The position numbers were made by a program, and so were the translations under genes. From CAYGBM01 sp964348225 (GTDB lineage: Bacteria > Patescibacteriota > Minisyncoccia > Minisyncoccales > CG1-02-41-26): 60,090 nucleotides of DNA. The stretch covers positions 1 through 60,090 of the forward strand of contig CAYGBM010000036.1 of the NCBI GenBank assembly GCA_964348225.1. Direction: 5' to 3'. Below are positions 7,898 to 16,070 of the stretch, piece by piece (positions within the stretch are counted from its first letter, which is position 1; each line of letters starts with the position of its first letter). A model generated the notes under the pieces. That model was not told the DNA's origin. It did no database searches and saw only the letters and a list, made by a program, of their open reading frames with translations.

Positions 7898-7915
7898 ATT
7901 TTTTATCGAAAATTG

Positions 7916-9946
7916 TTATCTCCAAACCCTTTGGGTTTTGACATACCAATTTTCTATTGTTGAGAACCTTTTGGCTGGCTCGGTTATTTTTTCAATATTA
8001 TAGCCCTTTATTTCAGCGCCTAGCATATAGACGAAGTCAGGCCTTACCAAGAATATCGCTGGCAAGTCTTCAATTATTATTCCTTGGAACTCTTCTAAGC
8101 TACCTTGTTTTTCTTGAGCATCTGAGGTGCTTCTGGCTTTGTCCAGGGCTTGATCAGCTTGTTTTGATTCATAGCTTGAGATATTCAAACCAGGGTAATC
8201 TTTTTGGCTTGAATGCCAGAAAGGAAAAGGATCGGGAATTGAACCCAGGGCTTCGCCAAAAAGCAAGGCTTCAAAGCTTCTGTTAGCTAAAACATCTGTT
8301 TGGAGGTCGGAAAGTGAAACTTTTTCGATACTAACGCGAATACCTATTTCTTCCCAATTCTTTTTTATAGCTTCAGCAATTTCTATCAAGGGAAACTTAT
8401 CGCACGTTACCAAGGTGATTTCTAAGGGCACTATTTCTTTTGGTTTTTCAAAGCAGATTTCGTTAAGTTTTTCTCTGGTCATTGGCTTCACATCGCCTGT
8501 GCCTTTTGTTAAACCAATTGGTTTTAATATATCTTCTGCATACTTTTCTTGAAAGCGGATTACAGCAGCCTTGGTTTTGGGTCCAAAATAACCCGTAACC
8601 TCACCGTCTGGATAAACCTCAGGGTCTTGAGCTAAACATTCTTGCAGTTTTGTTACATCCTCGCCTTGGCTTCCCTGTACCAAGTTTCTTTTGAAGGTGA
8701 ACAGGGCTTGTTTATCTATGGTTTTTTCTCTTTGTTTTGTTTCTGGATTTAAAACAAATCCTTCAGCATCTAATATTTCTTCAGCTTTTACTTTGTCAAA
8801 ATCATAGGTTTTAGAAGATGGCTCAAAACCGAAAAAATCTGGCAGAATGGGAGAGTTAATCTCTTTGCCTTTGTCCAAAAATACATTCTGGAGAATCTCT
8901 TTTTTGTTTAAGCTTAAAGCTAAAGCTTCTCTTAATTCTTTTTCAGAAAAAATATTTTCTGATGCAAAATTAAAGAAGACAGCAAAATATCTTGGTATAG
9001 AAATTGCATAAGCCTTGAAAAAGTTCTTTGGTATGTTTTTGAAATATTTTGGGTCAGTAAGTGAAAAACCGTCAATTTCGCGCATCTGGGCTGCCCTTAA
9101 AAGTTCTTCAGGGCTTTGATAGAAAGAGAAAGACAGTTCTTGTAGAAATGGTTTTTTGCTGTAATAGTTGTTGTTTCTTTCGAAAGTCAATTTTTTAACA
9201 TGCCCTGACTTTTCTTGCGTTACCTCTTTAAATTTAAAAGGACCTGAACCAATCAGATATTCTTGGGAGATTAGGCTCCAGGGCAGGTTTTCTGGAGAGA
9301 TATCTTCAAAGATGTGTTCTGGTAAAATCTTCACCGTAAGATTTTCCAAGAAGCCAGAATATTTTTTAGGCAATCTAAAACGTACTCCGTTTTCTGAAAT
9401 TTTCTCAACCGTTATACCTCCCCATTTAATTCCAAGAGGGCTGTCATATTGAGGATCTTGCAGGAGGTTGATTGTGAAAATAACATCATCAGCCTCTAAC
9501 TTTTCACCATCATGCCAAAGAACATCTTTTTTTAAGTAGACCTCAAAGATTTTCCCCTCTTCTTTTTCTTCTATTCTTTCTGCTAAGTCATTAATTAACT
9601 CTCCCTTTTCGTTGTATTTCATCAGACCAGAAAACAAAATTTCAACTAGATCCCTGTCAACGTCTTGGGTAGAAAGATAGAGCGGGTTAATAAACCTGGG
9701 CTGGCCTATTACCCCTTCTGTGTAAATGCCACCATGTTTGGGGGCAATTTTTGTATTGCTGAAATAAAAATTAACCCCCAGAGAGATAGCTGAAACAAGA
9801 AAGATCAATCCAAGTAAAAAGAAAAAAAACTTCTCTTTTCTATTGAGCACTCTAAAAAATTGCCTCCATTGCTTGCGGCTCGGAAGCTTACCGGTTCTTT
9901 TTAACTTGAATTTGCCTTTTGACATGTGGAGCTTAAACACAGCCAT
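7916..9946 (-). CDS. Family 5 (peptide-type) solute-binding protein with inserted peptidoglycan-binding domain
   Basis: Membrane-anchored extracytoplasmic binding protein related to OppA/DppA. Cytoplasmic basic N-terminus, membrane span at about residues 40-60, then the SBP_bac_5 start (GGIYTEGVIGQPRFINPLY), LKKDVLWHDGEKLEADDVIF and the C-terminal AEAIKKNWEEIGI block. Residues about 420-497 (VQGSQGEDVTKLQECL ... GYFGPKTKAAVIRFQEKY) form a PG_binding_1 domain placed inside the binding-protein fold, which would fix the receptor to the cell wall. At 676 residues it is about 130 longer than usual. No permease or ATPase gene is adjacent. The start could also be the ATG at 9923-9925; neither has a ribosome site. 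Confidence 0.85.
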   Translation of the reverse strand: MAVFKLHMSKGKFKLKRTGKLPSRKQWRQFFRVLNRKEKFFFFLLGLIFLVSAISLGVNFYFSNTKIAPKHGGIYTEGVIGQPRFINPLYLSTQDVDRDLVEILFSGLMKYNEKGELINDLAERIEEKEEGKIFEVYLKKDVLWHDGEKLEADDVIFTINLLQDPQYDSPLGIKWGGITVEKISENGVRFRLPKKYSGFLENLTVKILPEHIFEDISPENLPWSLISQEYLIGSGPFKFKEVTQEKSGHVKKLTFERNNNYYSKKPFLQELSFSFYQSPEELLRAAQMREIDGFSLTDPKYFKNIPKNFFKAYAISIPRYFAVFFNFASENIFSEKELREALALSLNKKEILQNVFLDKGKEINSPILPDFFGFEPSSKTYDFDKVKAEEILDAEGFVLNPETKQREKTIDKQALFTFKRNLVQGSQGEDVTKLQECLAQDPEVYPDGEVTGYFGPKTKAAVIRFQEKYAEDILKPIGLTKGTGDVKPMTREKLNEICFEKPKEIVPLEITLVTCDKFPLIEIAEAIKKNWEEIGIRVSIEKVSLSDLQTDVLANRSFEALLFGEALGSIPDPFPFWHSSQKDYPGLNISSYESKQADQALDKARSTSDAQEKQGSLEEFQGIIIEDLPAIFLVRPDFVYMLGAEIKGYNIEKITEPAKRFSTIENWYVKTQRVWR

Positions 9947-10004
9947 TTACTTTTTGAAAGAAGTTTTCTGTTCTGTGCGAGAGTCAAGGTTTTTGTTGCG
10001 AAGC

Positions 10005-10223
10005 TTAGCCAGCAAGATTCAATAAAGAGAGAATTAAAAATAAAACACCGAGGACCACAGTTGCCCAAAAGATTTTTTTTTCAATCCCCCTTCTCTTAAG
10101 ATAAAATCCTCCTCCTCCCCCGAAGGCGCTTCCCAAAGCTGTTCCTCTTTGCTGCAATAGTATACAAACAACTAGTCCAAGAGAAACTGCAAGCTGCAAA
10201 ATTAAAAAAACGTTTTTTAACAT
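10005..10223 (-). CDS. secG: Preprotein translocase subunit SecG
   Basis: A 72-residue protein with two membrane spans (about residues 3-22 and 50-69) around the SecG signature ILLQQRGTALGSAFGGGG, the loop that interacts with SecYE/SecA during protein export. Length is normal for SecG. It sits between the holin-4-like gene (21 bases upstream) and the anchored binding protein (58 bases downstream), an envelope-related run on the minus strand. Confidence 0.92.
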   Translation of the reverse strand: MLKNVFLILQLAVSLGLVVCILLQQRGTALGSAFGGGGGFYLKRRGIEKKIFWATVVLGVLFLILSLLNLAG

Positions 10224-10244
10224 AATATTTCAATCTTATATTAG

Positions 10245-10616
10245 CTAGTCTTTTTTCTCTTTGCTGAATTTTGGCACAAAGAAGTTTAAAAGACAAATTA
10301 AAAGGCTGGTGAGGAAAAGAGCCTTCAAGTTTACAATTTCTATTTCCGAAAAAAGCAGGTCTATTCCCCAGACAATACCCATATTAATCACTAAACTAAA
10401 AAGGCCGAATGTCAGCCACCTTATGGGTAATGTTATCAGGTTGATAATCGGCTTAACAAAAAAGTTAATTAAACCAAGCACCACCCCAGCCAGCAGTAAA
10501 ACTTTAAGGGATTCGGAAAAATCTCCCTCTACTTTTACTCCAGGCACAAGCGCCACAGCTATAATAAGCCCTAGCCACCCAGCCACAATACACGCTATAA
10601 GGCCTTTGATCTTCAT
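10245..10616 (-). CDS. Phage-holin-4-family (YvlD-like) membrane protein
   Basis: 123 residues with four hydrophobic spans and the family pattern GLINFFVKPIINLITLPI(RW)LTFGLFSLVINMGI. The holin-4 superfamily name reflects distant similarity; the members in bacterial chromosomes have no proven lytic role. First gene of a unit with secG. The ATG lies 6 bases after a good -10 element, so the mRNA is predicted to be leaderless. Confidence 0.8.
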   Translation of the reverse strand: MKIKGLIACIVAGWLGLIIAVALVPGVKVEGDFSESLKVLLLAGVVLGLINFFVKPIINLITLPIRWLTFGLFSLVINMGIVWGIDLLFSEIEIVNLKALFLTSLLICLLNFFVPKFSKEKKD

Positions 10617-10622
10617 ATTTAC

Positions 10623-10650
10623 ATTGTATCTAAATAGATTCTAATGTCAA
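10623..10650 (-). promoter_or_regulatory. Sigma-70 promoter giving a leaderless transcript
   Basis: Minus strand: -35 TTGACA (10645-10650), 16-bp spacer, -10 TACAAT (10623-10628), then GTAAAT and the ATG. With initiation about 7 bases after the -10, the first transcribed base would be the A of the start codon or its neighbour. Confidence 0.75.
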
Positions 10651-10681
10651 CAAATACTATTGGTTTAAAAAACTATGCCCC

Positions 10682-12052
10682 TTATTTAGTTAAAACTTCC
10701 TTTCTTAATTGCTTGTGGTACTTTATAGCGAAGCGATGGGCTTCGTCTCTGATGTGTAAAATTAGGTTTGAAACTTCCTGGGGAAGGTTTTTTAGCAAAA
10801 TAGGTTTTCTTTTTCCTTGCATAAAAAGCTCGTTTTTTCTTTTAGCTAAAGCAATTACTTTTATTGTTTTATTGTTCAATTGTTTCATTGTTAAATTGGC
10901 TGCATTGAGTTGGGCTTTGCCACCATCTATCAGAATAATCTGTGGCAATGCCCATTCAGTATGCTTGAAGCGCCGACTTAAAATCTCTTTGAGCATAGCG
11001 ATATCATTGACCTTGCCAGAAATCTTGATTTTGAATTTTCTATAGTCTTTTTTACTGGGCTTGCCTCTTTCAAAAACAACCATTGCGCCTGTTGCTTGCA
11101 AGCCCTGGATATTTGAAACATCATAGCCCTCAATTCTCTTTATTTTGTTTCTTACACCCAAAATCTTTCTGAGCACCCTTTCTGTTTTTTGCCAGCCTAT
11201 TATTTCTTTCTTTGGCAGTTCTTGAAGAATATGGGCATTTTCAAAAACATTTTCCAAAGCATTTATTTGATCTCTTATCATAGCTGCTTTTTCAAAATCC
11301 TGCTTTCTTGATGATTCTTTCATTTCTTTTTTAAGGTTTATCAAAACCTGTTTTTTCTTGCCTTGTAAAACCCTTACCAGATTTTTTATATTCTCATTGT
11401 ATCCTTTTAGCACACCATATCCTTTCTGTTTCAAATTCTGCCGATCGGCACGAATTGAACCACAGGGAATGGGGCAGAGGCCAAGCTCGTAATACAAGCA
11501 AGCTTTTTTAGGTAGAGTGCGGCAGGTTCTATAAGGAAAAACCCTTCTTAAAATTCTAAATGTTTTCTTTAAGGCTTTGCCATCAACAAAAGGTCCAAAA
11601 TAAGAATACCCTTTTTGTTTCTGTTTCAAATCGTGCCGATCGGCACGATTTGAAACGGGTTGTTTTGGTTGTTTTTGGTGGATTATTCGGTGGATTATTT
11701 GGTGGGTTATAAAGACTCTCGGCAAGTCCTCTTTAGTTATAGCAACGAAAAGGTAGTTTTTATCATCTTTCCACATTACATTGTATTTGGGCTGGTATTT
11801 TTTAATTAGTTCTGCTTCCAATAAAAGTGCTTCAATTTCAGATGCAGTTTTTATATAGCCGACTTTTTCAGCTTCCTGAATAAAAAGATTACCCTTGAAA
11901 CCGGGCTGTGAAAAATGATTTTTAACTCTCTGTCTTATATTAGCTGCTTTTCCAATGTATAAAAAATCCCTATCCTTTTTAAAGGCATACACCCCTGTTT
12001 TTTTCGGCAAAGAGTTTATTTTATTTTTCCCTAAAAGCTTGAATTTTTTCAT
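10682..12052 (-). CDS. uvrC: Excinuclease ABC subunit C, short form with two palindrome-encoded insertions
   Basis: Nucleotide-excision-repair nuclease cutting on both sides of a lesion held by UvrA/UvrB. Residues about 15-90 are the GIY-YIG domain (TGVYAFKKDRDFLYIGKA), about 95-195 the YFGPF...CLYYELGLCPIPC region, about 235-275 a UvrB-binding UVR-like motif (FEKAAMIRDQINALE), and about 290-440 the RNase H-like second nuclease (EGYDVSNIQG, ILIDGGKAQLNAA, IRDEAHRFAI). The usual tandem HhH domain is missing; the protein ends right after the nuclease, at 456 instead of about 600 residues. Two stretches, about 131-147 and 199-214, each containing RADR..LKQK, are not in other UvrC proteins known to me and are encoded by palindromic DNA. 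Confidence 0.93.
   Translation of the reverse strand: MKKFKLLGKNKINSLPKKTGVYAFKKDRDFLYIGKAANIRQRVKNHFSQPGFKGNLFIQEAEKVGYIKTASEIEALLLEAELIKKYQPKYNVMWKDDKNYLFVAITKEDLPRVFITHQIIHRIIHQKQPKQPVSNRADRHDLKQKQKGYSYFGPFVDGKALKKTFRILRRVFPYRTCRTLPKKACLYYELGLCPIPCGSIRADRQNLKQKGYGVLKGYNENIKNLVRVLQGKKKQVLINLKKEMKESSRKQDFEKAAMIRDQINALENVFENAHILQELPKKEIIGWQKTERVLRKILGVRNKIKRIEGYDVSNIQGLQATGAMVVFERGKPSKKDYRKFKIKISGKVNDIAMLKEILSRRFKHTEWALPQIILIDGGKAQLNAANLTMKQLNNKTIKVIALAKRKNELFMQGKRKPILLKNLPQEVSNLILHIRDEAHRFAIKYHKQLRKEVLTK
11424..11460. repeat. Palindromic element inserted in uvrC (imperfect copy)
   Basis: Centred on TGCCGATCGGCA (11439-11450) with flanks TTCAAATTC and CGAATTGAA. It is an imperfect copy of the perfect palindrome at 11623-11656; both are preceded by the same CCTTT(T)TGTTTCTG-like run and encode RADR..LKQK on the minus strand. 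Confidence 0.85.
11623..11656. repeat. Perfect 34-bp palindrome inside uvrC
   Basis: Left half GTTTCAAATCGTGCCGA (11623-11639) is the exact reverse complement of the right half (11640-11656). It is in frame with uvrC and falls in the variable loop before the conserved YFGPF motif. Immediately beside it are iterations of GGTGGATTAT (11679-11706). Confidence 0.95.
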
Positions 12053-12110
12053 AGCTTGTTTAATATTAATCTATGTTGTTTGAGAATACAATGTGAGAGG
12101 AGGTGGCAAT

Positions 12111-12305
12111 ATGGCTATAAAACTTAGAGTCTCTCAGCCTGGAGAGAATCCGGATGTTGTCGAGATCATCTTGCACCCTGACGTGATAAGACTAACCAAG
12201 AGAGACGGAGAGGAACTCGGTAAACCGGAAGAGATAGGTAAGGGGAAGATGGTTATCATACCCATTACGGCCGAGTTTGAGATTGAAGGCCTGGTCGGAG
12301 CTTGA
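12111..12305 (+). CDS. Orphan 64-residue protein, unknown
   Basis: Start chosen at the ATG at 12111 (MAIKLRVSQPGE) because a strong Shine-Dalgarno, GGAGGTG, lies 6-12 bases upstream; a longer start would place that site inside the gene. The product is small, soluble and beta-rich in appearance (VVEIILHPDVIRLTK, MVIIPITAEFEIEG). I recognise no family. It has its own terminator and codon use with more G/C-ending codons than its neighbours, which together with the two similar orphan genes at 15352 and 29326 suggests a different origin or expression level. Confidence 0.7.
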   Translation: MAIKLRVSQPGENPDVVEIILHPDVIRLTKRDGEELGKPEEIGKGKMVIIPITAEFEIEGLVGA

Positions 12306-12311
12306 AGTCGA

Positions 12312-12353
12312 AGAGACGGCACGAGATCCAGTGTGTCGCCTCTTTTATTTTTT
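12312..12353 (+). terminator. Rho-independent terminator after the orphan gene
   Basis: Imperfect stem AGAGACGGCAC / GTGTGTCGCCTCT around a short loop, followed by TTTTATTTTTT. It separates the orphan gene from uvrA, whose -10 box lies just downstream. Confidence 0.6.
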
Positions 12354-12364
12354 CTCAAAAAGTA

Positions 12365-12370
12365 TTATAA
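12365..12370 (+). promoter_or_regulatory. -10 element of uvrA
   Basis: TATAAT, 13 bases before the uvrA ATG at 12384. Initiation about 7 bases downstream would leave a leader of roughly 7 bases with no room for a Shine-Dalgarno. No clear -35 box. Confidence 0.55.
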
Positions 12371-12383
12371 TAAACCTTACCTT

Positions 12384-15236
12384 ATGAAACAAGATGTTGT
12401 TAAAATTAGAGGAGCTAGGGTTCATAATCTTAAGAATATAAATGTTGATATTCCAAAGAACAAGCTCGTGGTTATCACCGGGGTTTCAGGTTCTGGGAAA
12501 TCATCTTTAGCTTTTGACACTTTATACGCTGAGGGTCAAAGAAAATATGTTGAAAGCCTATCTTCTTATGCCAGGCAGTTTCTAGGAATGATGCAAAAGC
12601 CTGATGTTGAGAGGATTGAGGGCATATCCCCTGCTATTTCTATTGACCAAAGAAAAGCAGCCCATAATCCCCGTTCAACCGTGGGCACAACAACTGAAAT
12701 CTATGATTATTTAAGAGTGCTTTTTGCCAGAATTGGAATACCTCATTGCCCGAAATGCAGCAGAAAGGTTTCCCGTCAAACAGTGGACCAGATTGTTGAA
12801 CAAATCTTGAAGCTGCCAAAAGGCAAGGAGATTTTTATTTTAGGCCCGGTAGTGAGAAGCAGAAAGGGTGAGCACAGGGCGGTTTTGGAAGAAATAGAGA
12901 GAGGGGGCTTTGTGCGCTTAAGAATTGATGGGGTGGTTCAAAGAATTGAAGAGGCTTTAGTCAGAACATTAGATAGAAAGAAAAAGCACAATATTGAAGT
13001 TGTGGTTGATAGGCTGATCGTTAATAAAGATTTGGATAGGTCGCGCCTGGTTGATTCTATTGAAACTGCTCTAAGGCTGGGAAAGGGCTTAGTGATGGTG
13101 AGCCAGCAGCAAACCAAGCAAAGAAAAAAAGGGGAAGATTTAATTTTCTCTGAACATTTTGCTTGCGAGTATTGCAATATTTCTTTACCAGAGATTGAAC
13201 CTCGTTTGTTTTCCTTTAACTCTCCTTACGGAGCTTGTCCGGCTTGTCAGGGTCTAGGCAGAAAGTTAGAGGTGGCTCCTGAACTGGTAATTCCCAACAA
13301 GAATCTTTCAATTGCTGAAGGGGCGATTTTCCCTTGGGCTCGCGCCTCCCATAAGGTAGGCAGGCAGAGTTGGTTTTGGCGAGTTTTAGAAGGAGTCGCT
13401 GAAAGATATAATTTTTCTTTACAAGAACCCGTAAAAGATTTACCAAAAAAAGCAATAGATGTTTTACTATATGGCGACGGCGGGCCCGTGCCCGACAGGC
13501 TTTATACAAGTTCCTGGTTTGAAGGAATTGTGCCGAATCTAGAAAGAAGATACTGGCAAACAGATTCTGAAGCAGTGAGAGAGGAAATTAAAAAATATAT
13601 GAGAGAGAGGAGATGCGAAAAATGCCAGGGCAAAAGGTTAAAAAAAGAAGCATTAGCTGTGAAGCTGGCTGGACGTTCAATTGACCAAGTAGTAGAAATG
13701 AGCATTGCTCATGCCAAAACCTTTTTAGGGTCAGACCTAGGTCTGACCCTGGCAGATAAAAAGATTGGGCAGGGTTTGCTTAAAGAAATTATTAACCGCT
13801 TAGGCTTTCTGCTTGATGTTGGTTTAGATTATTTAACGCTCTCTCGTGAAACAGCTACCTTGGCTGGCGGGGAAGAACAAAGGGCAAGGCTGGCTACCCA
13901 GATTGGCTCTAAGCTAACCGGTATTTTATATATCCTAGATGAGCCTTCAGTTGGTTTGCACCCAAGAGACCAAGGGCGTTTGGTTAAAACATTAAAGAGC
14001 TTAAGGGATTTGGGCAACACAGTTATCGTGGTTGAACACGATCCATTAACGATTGGCGAGGCTGATTGGATAATTGACATAGGACCTGGAGCTGGCAAGC
14101 ACGGGGGCAGGGTGATTTTTGAAGGAACACCCAAGCAGCTTCCAAGAGCCAGCACTTTAACCGGTAAGTACTTCTCAGGCAGAATGAAAGTAAGCGAAAA
14201 AATAAAATCTAAAGAGGAAAAGCCAGACTTTAAAACTAAAAACTGGCTAGTTATTAAAAATGCTCAAGAGCATAATCTTAAAAATATAGACGCGAAGATT
14301 CCCTTAGGCAGGTTTGTTTGCGTAACAGGTGTTTCAGGTTCTGGCAAAAGCAGCTTGGTAAATGATATTTTAGCTAGGGCTTTGTATCAAAGATTTTACA
14401 GCTCAAAAGAGGAGCCAGGCAGACACAAAGAAATTTTAGGCACTGAACTTCTGGATAAGGTTGTTTTGGTTGACCAATCGCCTATTGGCAGAACGCCACG
14501 AAGCAATCCAGCAACTTACACCGGCGCTTTCAGTTATATCAGGGACTTTTTTTCTAAAACCAAAGAATCCAGAATCAGAGGCTACAAACCAGGACGTTTC
14601 AGCTTTAATGTAAAAAGCGGCAGGTGCGAGGCTTGCGAAGGCCAAGGGGTTAATAAAATTGAAATGTATTTCCTGCCAGATGTTTATGTTACGTGCCAAG
14701 AATGCAAGGGTAAAAGATACAACAAAGAAACCTTAGAGATTGATTATAGAGGTAAAAACATTTCTGAGGTTTTGGAAATGACAGTAGAGGAAGCTCTAGA
14801 TTTTTTCAAAGTAATTCCTGGCCTTAAAAACAAGCTCCAAATCTTGTATGATGTTGGGCTCGGCTATATTGAGCTCGGGCAGCCAGCCCCTTCTTTGTCG
14901 GGCGGTGAAGCTCAAAGGGTAAAATTAGCAACAGAGCTTTCCAAAAAAGCAACAGGCAAAACATTATATATTTTAGATGAACCAACCACTGGCTTGCACC
15001 CTGATGATATAAAAAAGCTGTTGTTTGTTCTCAAAGCCTTGGTTAATAAAGGCAACACAGTGCTTGTGATTGAACATAATATGGATTTAATCAAGGGCGG
15101 GGCTGATTGGATTCTTGACCTAGGTCCGGAAGGAGGAGAAAAGGGCGGCTATATTGTGGCTGAAGGCACAATTCAAGACATTATTAAATCCAAAAAAAGC
15201 TACACTGGAAAGTATTTGAGAAGGCAAATTGGGTAG
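12384..15236 (+). CDS. uvrA: Excinuclease ABC subunit A
   Basis: DNA-damage sensor of nucleotide excision repair, an ABC-type ATPase dimer. Two ATP-binding halves are visible: Walker A GVSGSGKSS near residue 33, the zinc-finger insert (CPKC..., CEYC...CPAC), first signature TLAGGEEQRARLA (canonical LSGGEAQ is altered to LAGGEEQ), Walker B ILDEPSVGLHP; then the second Walker A GVSGSGKSS, second zinc finger (CEAC...CQEC), signature PSLSGGEAQRVKLA and ILDEPTTGLHP. Start at MKQDVVKIRGARVHNLKN; upstream codons of the longer frame run through the promoter. The block LGSDLGLT (near residue 450) is encoded by a 24-bp palindrome repeated elsewhere in the window. uvrC lies divergently 2.3 kb upstream in a shared repair neighbourhood. 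Confidence 0.96.
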   Translation: MKQDVVKIRGARVHNLKNINVDIPKNKLVVITGVSGSGKSSLAFDTLYAEGQRKYVESLSSYARQFLGMMQKPDVERIEGISPAISIDQRKAAHNPRSTVGTTTEIYDYLRVLFARIGIPHCPKCSRKVSRQTVDQIVEQILKLPKGKEIFILGPVVRSRKGEHRAVLEEIERGGFVRLRIDGVVQRIEEALVRTLDRKKKHNIEVVVDRLIVNKDLDRSRLVDSIETALRLGKGLVMVSQQQTKQRKKGEDLIFSEHFACEYCNISLPEIEPRLFSFNSPYGACPACQGLGRKLEVAPELVIPNKNLSIAEGAIFPWARASHKVGRQSWFWRVLEGVAERYNFSLQEPVKDLPKKAIDVLLYGDGGPVPDRLYTSSWFEGIVPNLERRYWQTDSEAVREEIKKYMRERRCEKCQGKRLKKEALAVKLAGRSIDQVVEMSIAHAKTFLGSDLGLTLADKKIGQGLLKEIINRLGFLLDVGLDYLTLSRETATLAGGEEQRARLATQIGSKLTGILYILDEPSVGLHPRDQGRLVKTLKSLRDLGNTVIVVEHDPLTIGEADWIIDIGPGAGKHGGRVIFEGTPKQLPRASTLTGKYFSGRMKVSEKIKSKEEKPDFKTKNWLVIKNAQEHNLKNIDAKIPLGRFVCVTGVSGSGKSSLVNDILARALYQRFYSSKEEPGRHKEILGTELLDKVVLVDQSPIGRTPRSNPATYTGAFSYIRDFFSKTKESRIRGYKPGRFSFNVKSGRCEACEGQGVNKIEMYFLPDVYVTCQECKGKRYNKETLEIDYRGKNISEVLEMTVEEALDFFKVIPGLKNKLQILYDVGLGYIELGQPAPSLSGGEAQRVKLATELSKKATGKTLYILDEPTTGLHPDDIKKLLFVLKALVNKGNTVLVIEHNMDLIKGGADWILDLGPEGGEKGGYIVAEGTIQDIIKSKKSYTGKYLRRQIG
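13727..13750. repeat. 24-bp palindrome inserted in uvrA
   Basis: Perfect palindrome with half-site AGGGTCAGACCT, in frame, adding about eight codons in a variable surface region between the signature domain helices. A copy with one base changed lies in the intergenic region at 26919-26942. Confidence 0.9.
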
Positions 15237-15274
15237 GCAGAAATAGAAATACCTTTGTCTCTGTTATTGCAATG

Positions 15275-15307
15275 AAACAGGGCGTTCGTGTGACGAACAC
15301 CCTGTTT
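15275..15307. terminator. Bidirectional hairpin between converging uvrA and lipoprotein genes
   Basis: Near-perfect stem AAACAGGG-C-GTTCGT / ACGAAC-A-CCCTGTTT with GTG loop, flanked by A and T runs. Placed between the 3' ends of two converging genes, it most likely ends transcription from both sides. Confidence 0.7.
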
Positions 15308-15321
15308 AGATGAGTCTTCTG

Positions 15322-15360
15322 TGGGTTAGCCTACTGGGTTAGTCTACTGGGTTAGCCTAC
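15322..15360. repeat. Three tandem copies of a 13-bp repeat at a gene end
   Basis: GGGTTAGCCTACT occurs three times (the middle copy with TC for CC). The lipoprotein stop codon (15352-15354) lies in the last copy, so the C-terminus (TVG) borders the repeat. Confidence 0.7.
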
Positions 15361-15855
15361 TGTGCCTCCTTGATCATGGGGCTTACAGCAAGGTCCTTTT
15401 ATATACCCCGTAGCACTTCCCCAGCCTGCTTTGATTGTGATTTTGACCAATGCGAAGGTCTTATTTTCATCAACCTTAAAGCAGGCTACCCATGTGAATA
15501 CTTTATCTGGTTCTTCCTTTTCTTTTTTCTTTTCCTCTGGCGGCTCTGGGAAACCCTCTATCTTGCGCCACAATCCACAGATTTCATTGTGGATTTCAGC
15601 ATTACTCAAGTCGGCTTTCCCAGATTCCCTGGTGATCTCATAACACCATTTCTTTTTGAAGACAATCTTAAAGACTGTTTCACGTTGGTGTCTGTCAACC
15701 ACCGTCAAGGTCACTGAATCAAGCAGTTCTTCCCCTGTGATGACGGGGGCTGGATTCCCCATATCGTCTATGGGGTCAACAGCTATCTCCTCGAATGTAC
15801 AACCAACCATACCCACCAAAAGACAAAAACTACAGAACAACAAAGCTTTTTTCAT
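15352..15855 (-). CDS. Orphan lipoprotein, unknown
   Basis: Start at the ATG at 15853-15855, which has an AGGAGG Shine-Dalgarno 5 bases upstream (15861-15866); an earlier ATG lacks one. The N-terminus MKKALLFCSFCLLVGMVGC is a lipoprotein signal with lipobox VGMVGC, so the mature protein begins with a lipid-modified Cys and is membrane-attached. The remaining 150 residues have beta-strand patterns, a Lys/Glu-rich linker (EEKKKEKEEPDK) and end with PCCKP. No family recognised. It is transcribed alone with its own promoter and terminator; base composition differs from neighbours. Confidence 0.75.
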   Translation of the reverse strand: MKKALLFCSFCLLVGMVGCTFEEIAVDPIDDMGNPAPVITGEELLDSVTLTVVDRHQRETVFKIVFKKKWCYEITRESGKADLSNAEIHNEICGLWRKIEGFPEPPEEKKKEKEEPDKVFTWVACFKVDENKTFALVKITIKAGWGSATGYIKGPCCKPHDQGGTVG

Positions 15856-15922
15856 ACAGTCCTCCTTTTGTATGTGCCGCTTCAAAACCCTATTTTCTCA
15901 TTTTCAAACTTCTTACCCAAAA

Positions 15923-15949
15923 CATATAATTTTTTTAGCTTTTTGTCAA
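15923..15949 (-). promoter_or_regulatory. Promoter of the lipoprotein gene
   Basis: Minus strand: TTGACA (15944-15949), 15-bp spacer, TATATG (15923-15928). The transcript leader would be about 60 bases. Confidence 0.55.
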
Positions 15950-15999
15950 TGGAAATGGGTTAAGAATAGGTAGGGGAAAGTTTAAAAATCTATTGGGGG

Positions 16000-16027
16000 T
16001 TGATTTTTTTTGCAAGCTGGGTATAAT
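16000..16027 (+). promoter_or_regulatory. Promoter of the V-type ATPase operon
   Basis: TTGATT (16000-16005), 16-bp spacer, TATAAT (16022-16027), 43 bases before the first ATPase gene. Confidence 0.7.
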
Positions 16028-16070
16028 AAAGTCTATTTTGGGCTGATTTTAATTTTAGAGCAAGAGTTTT

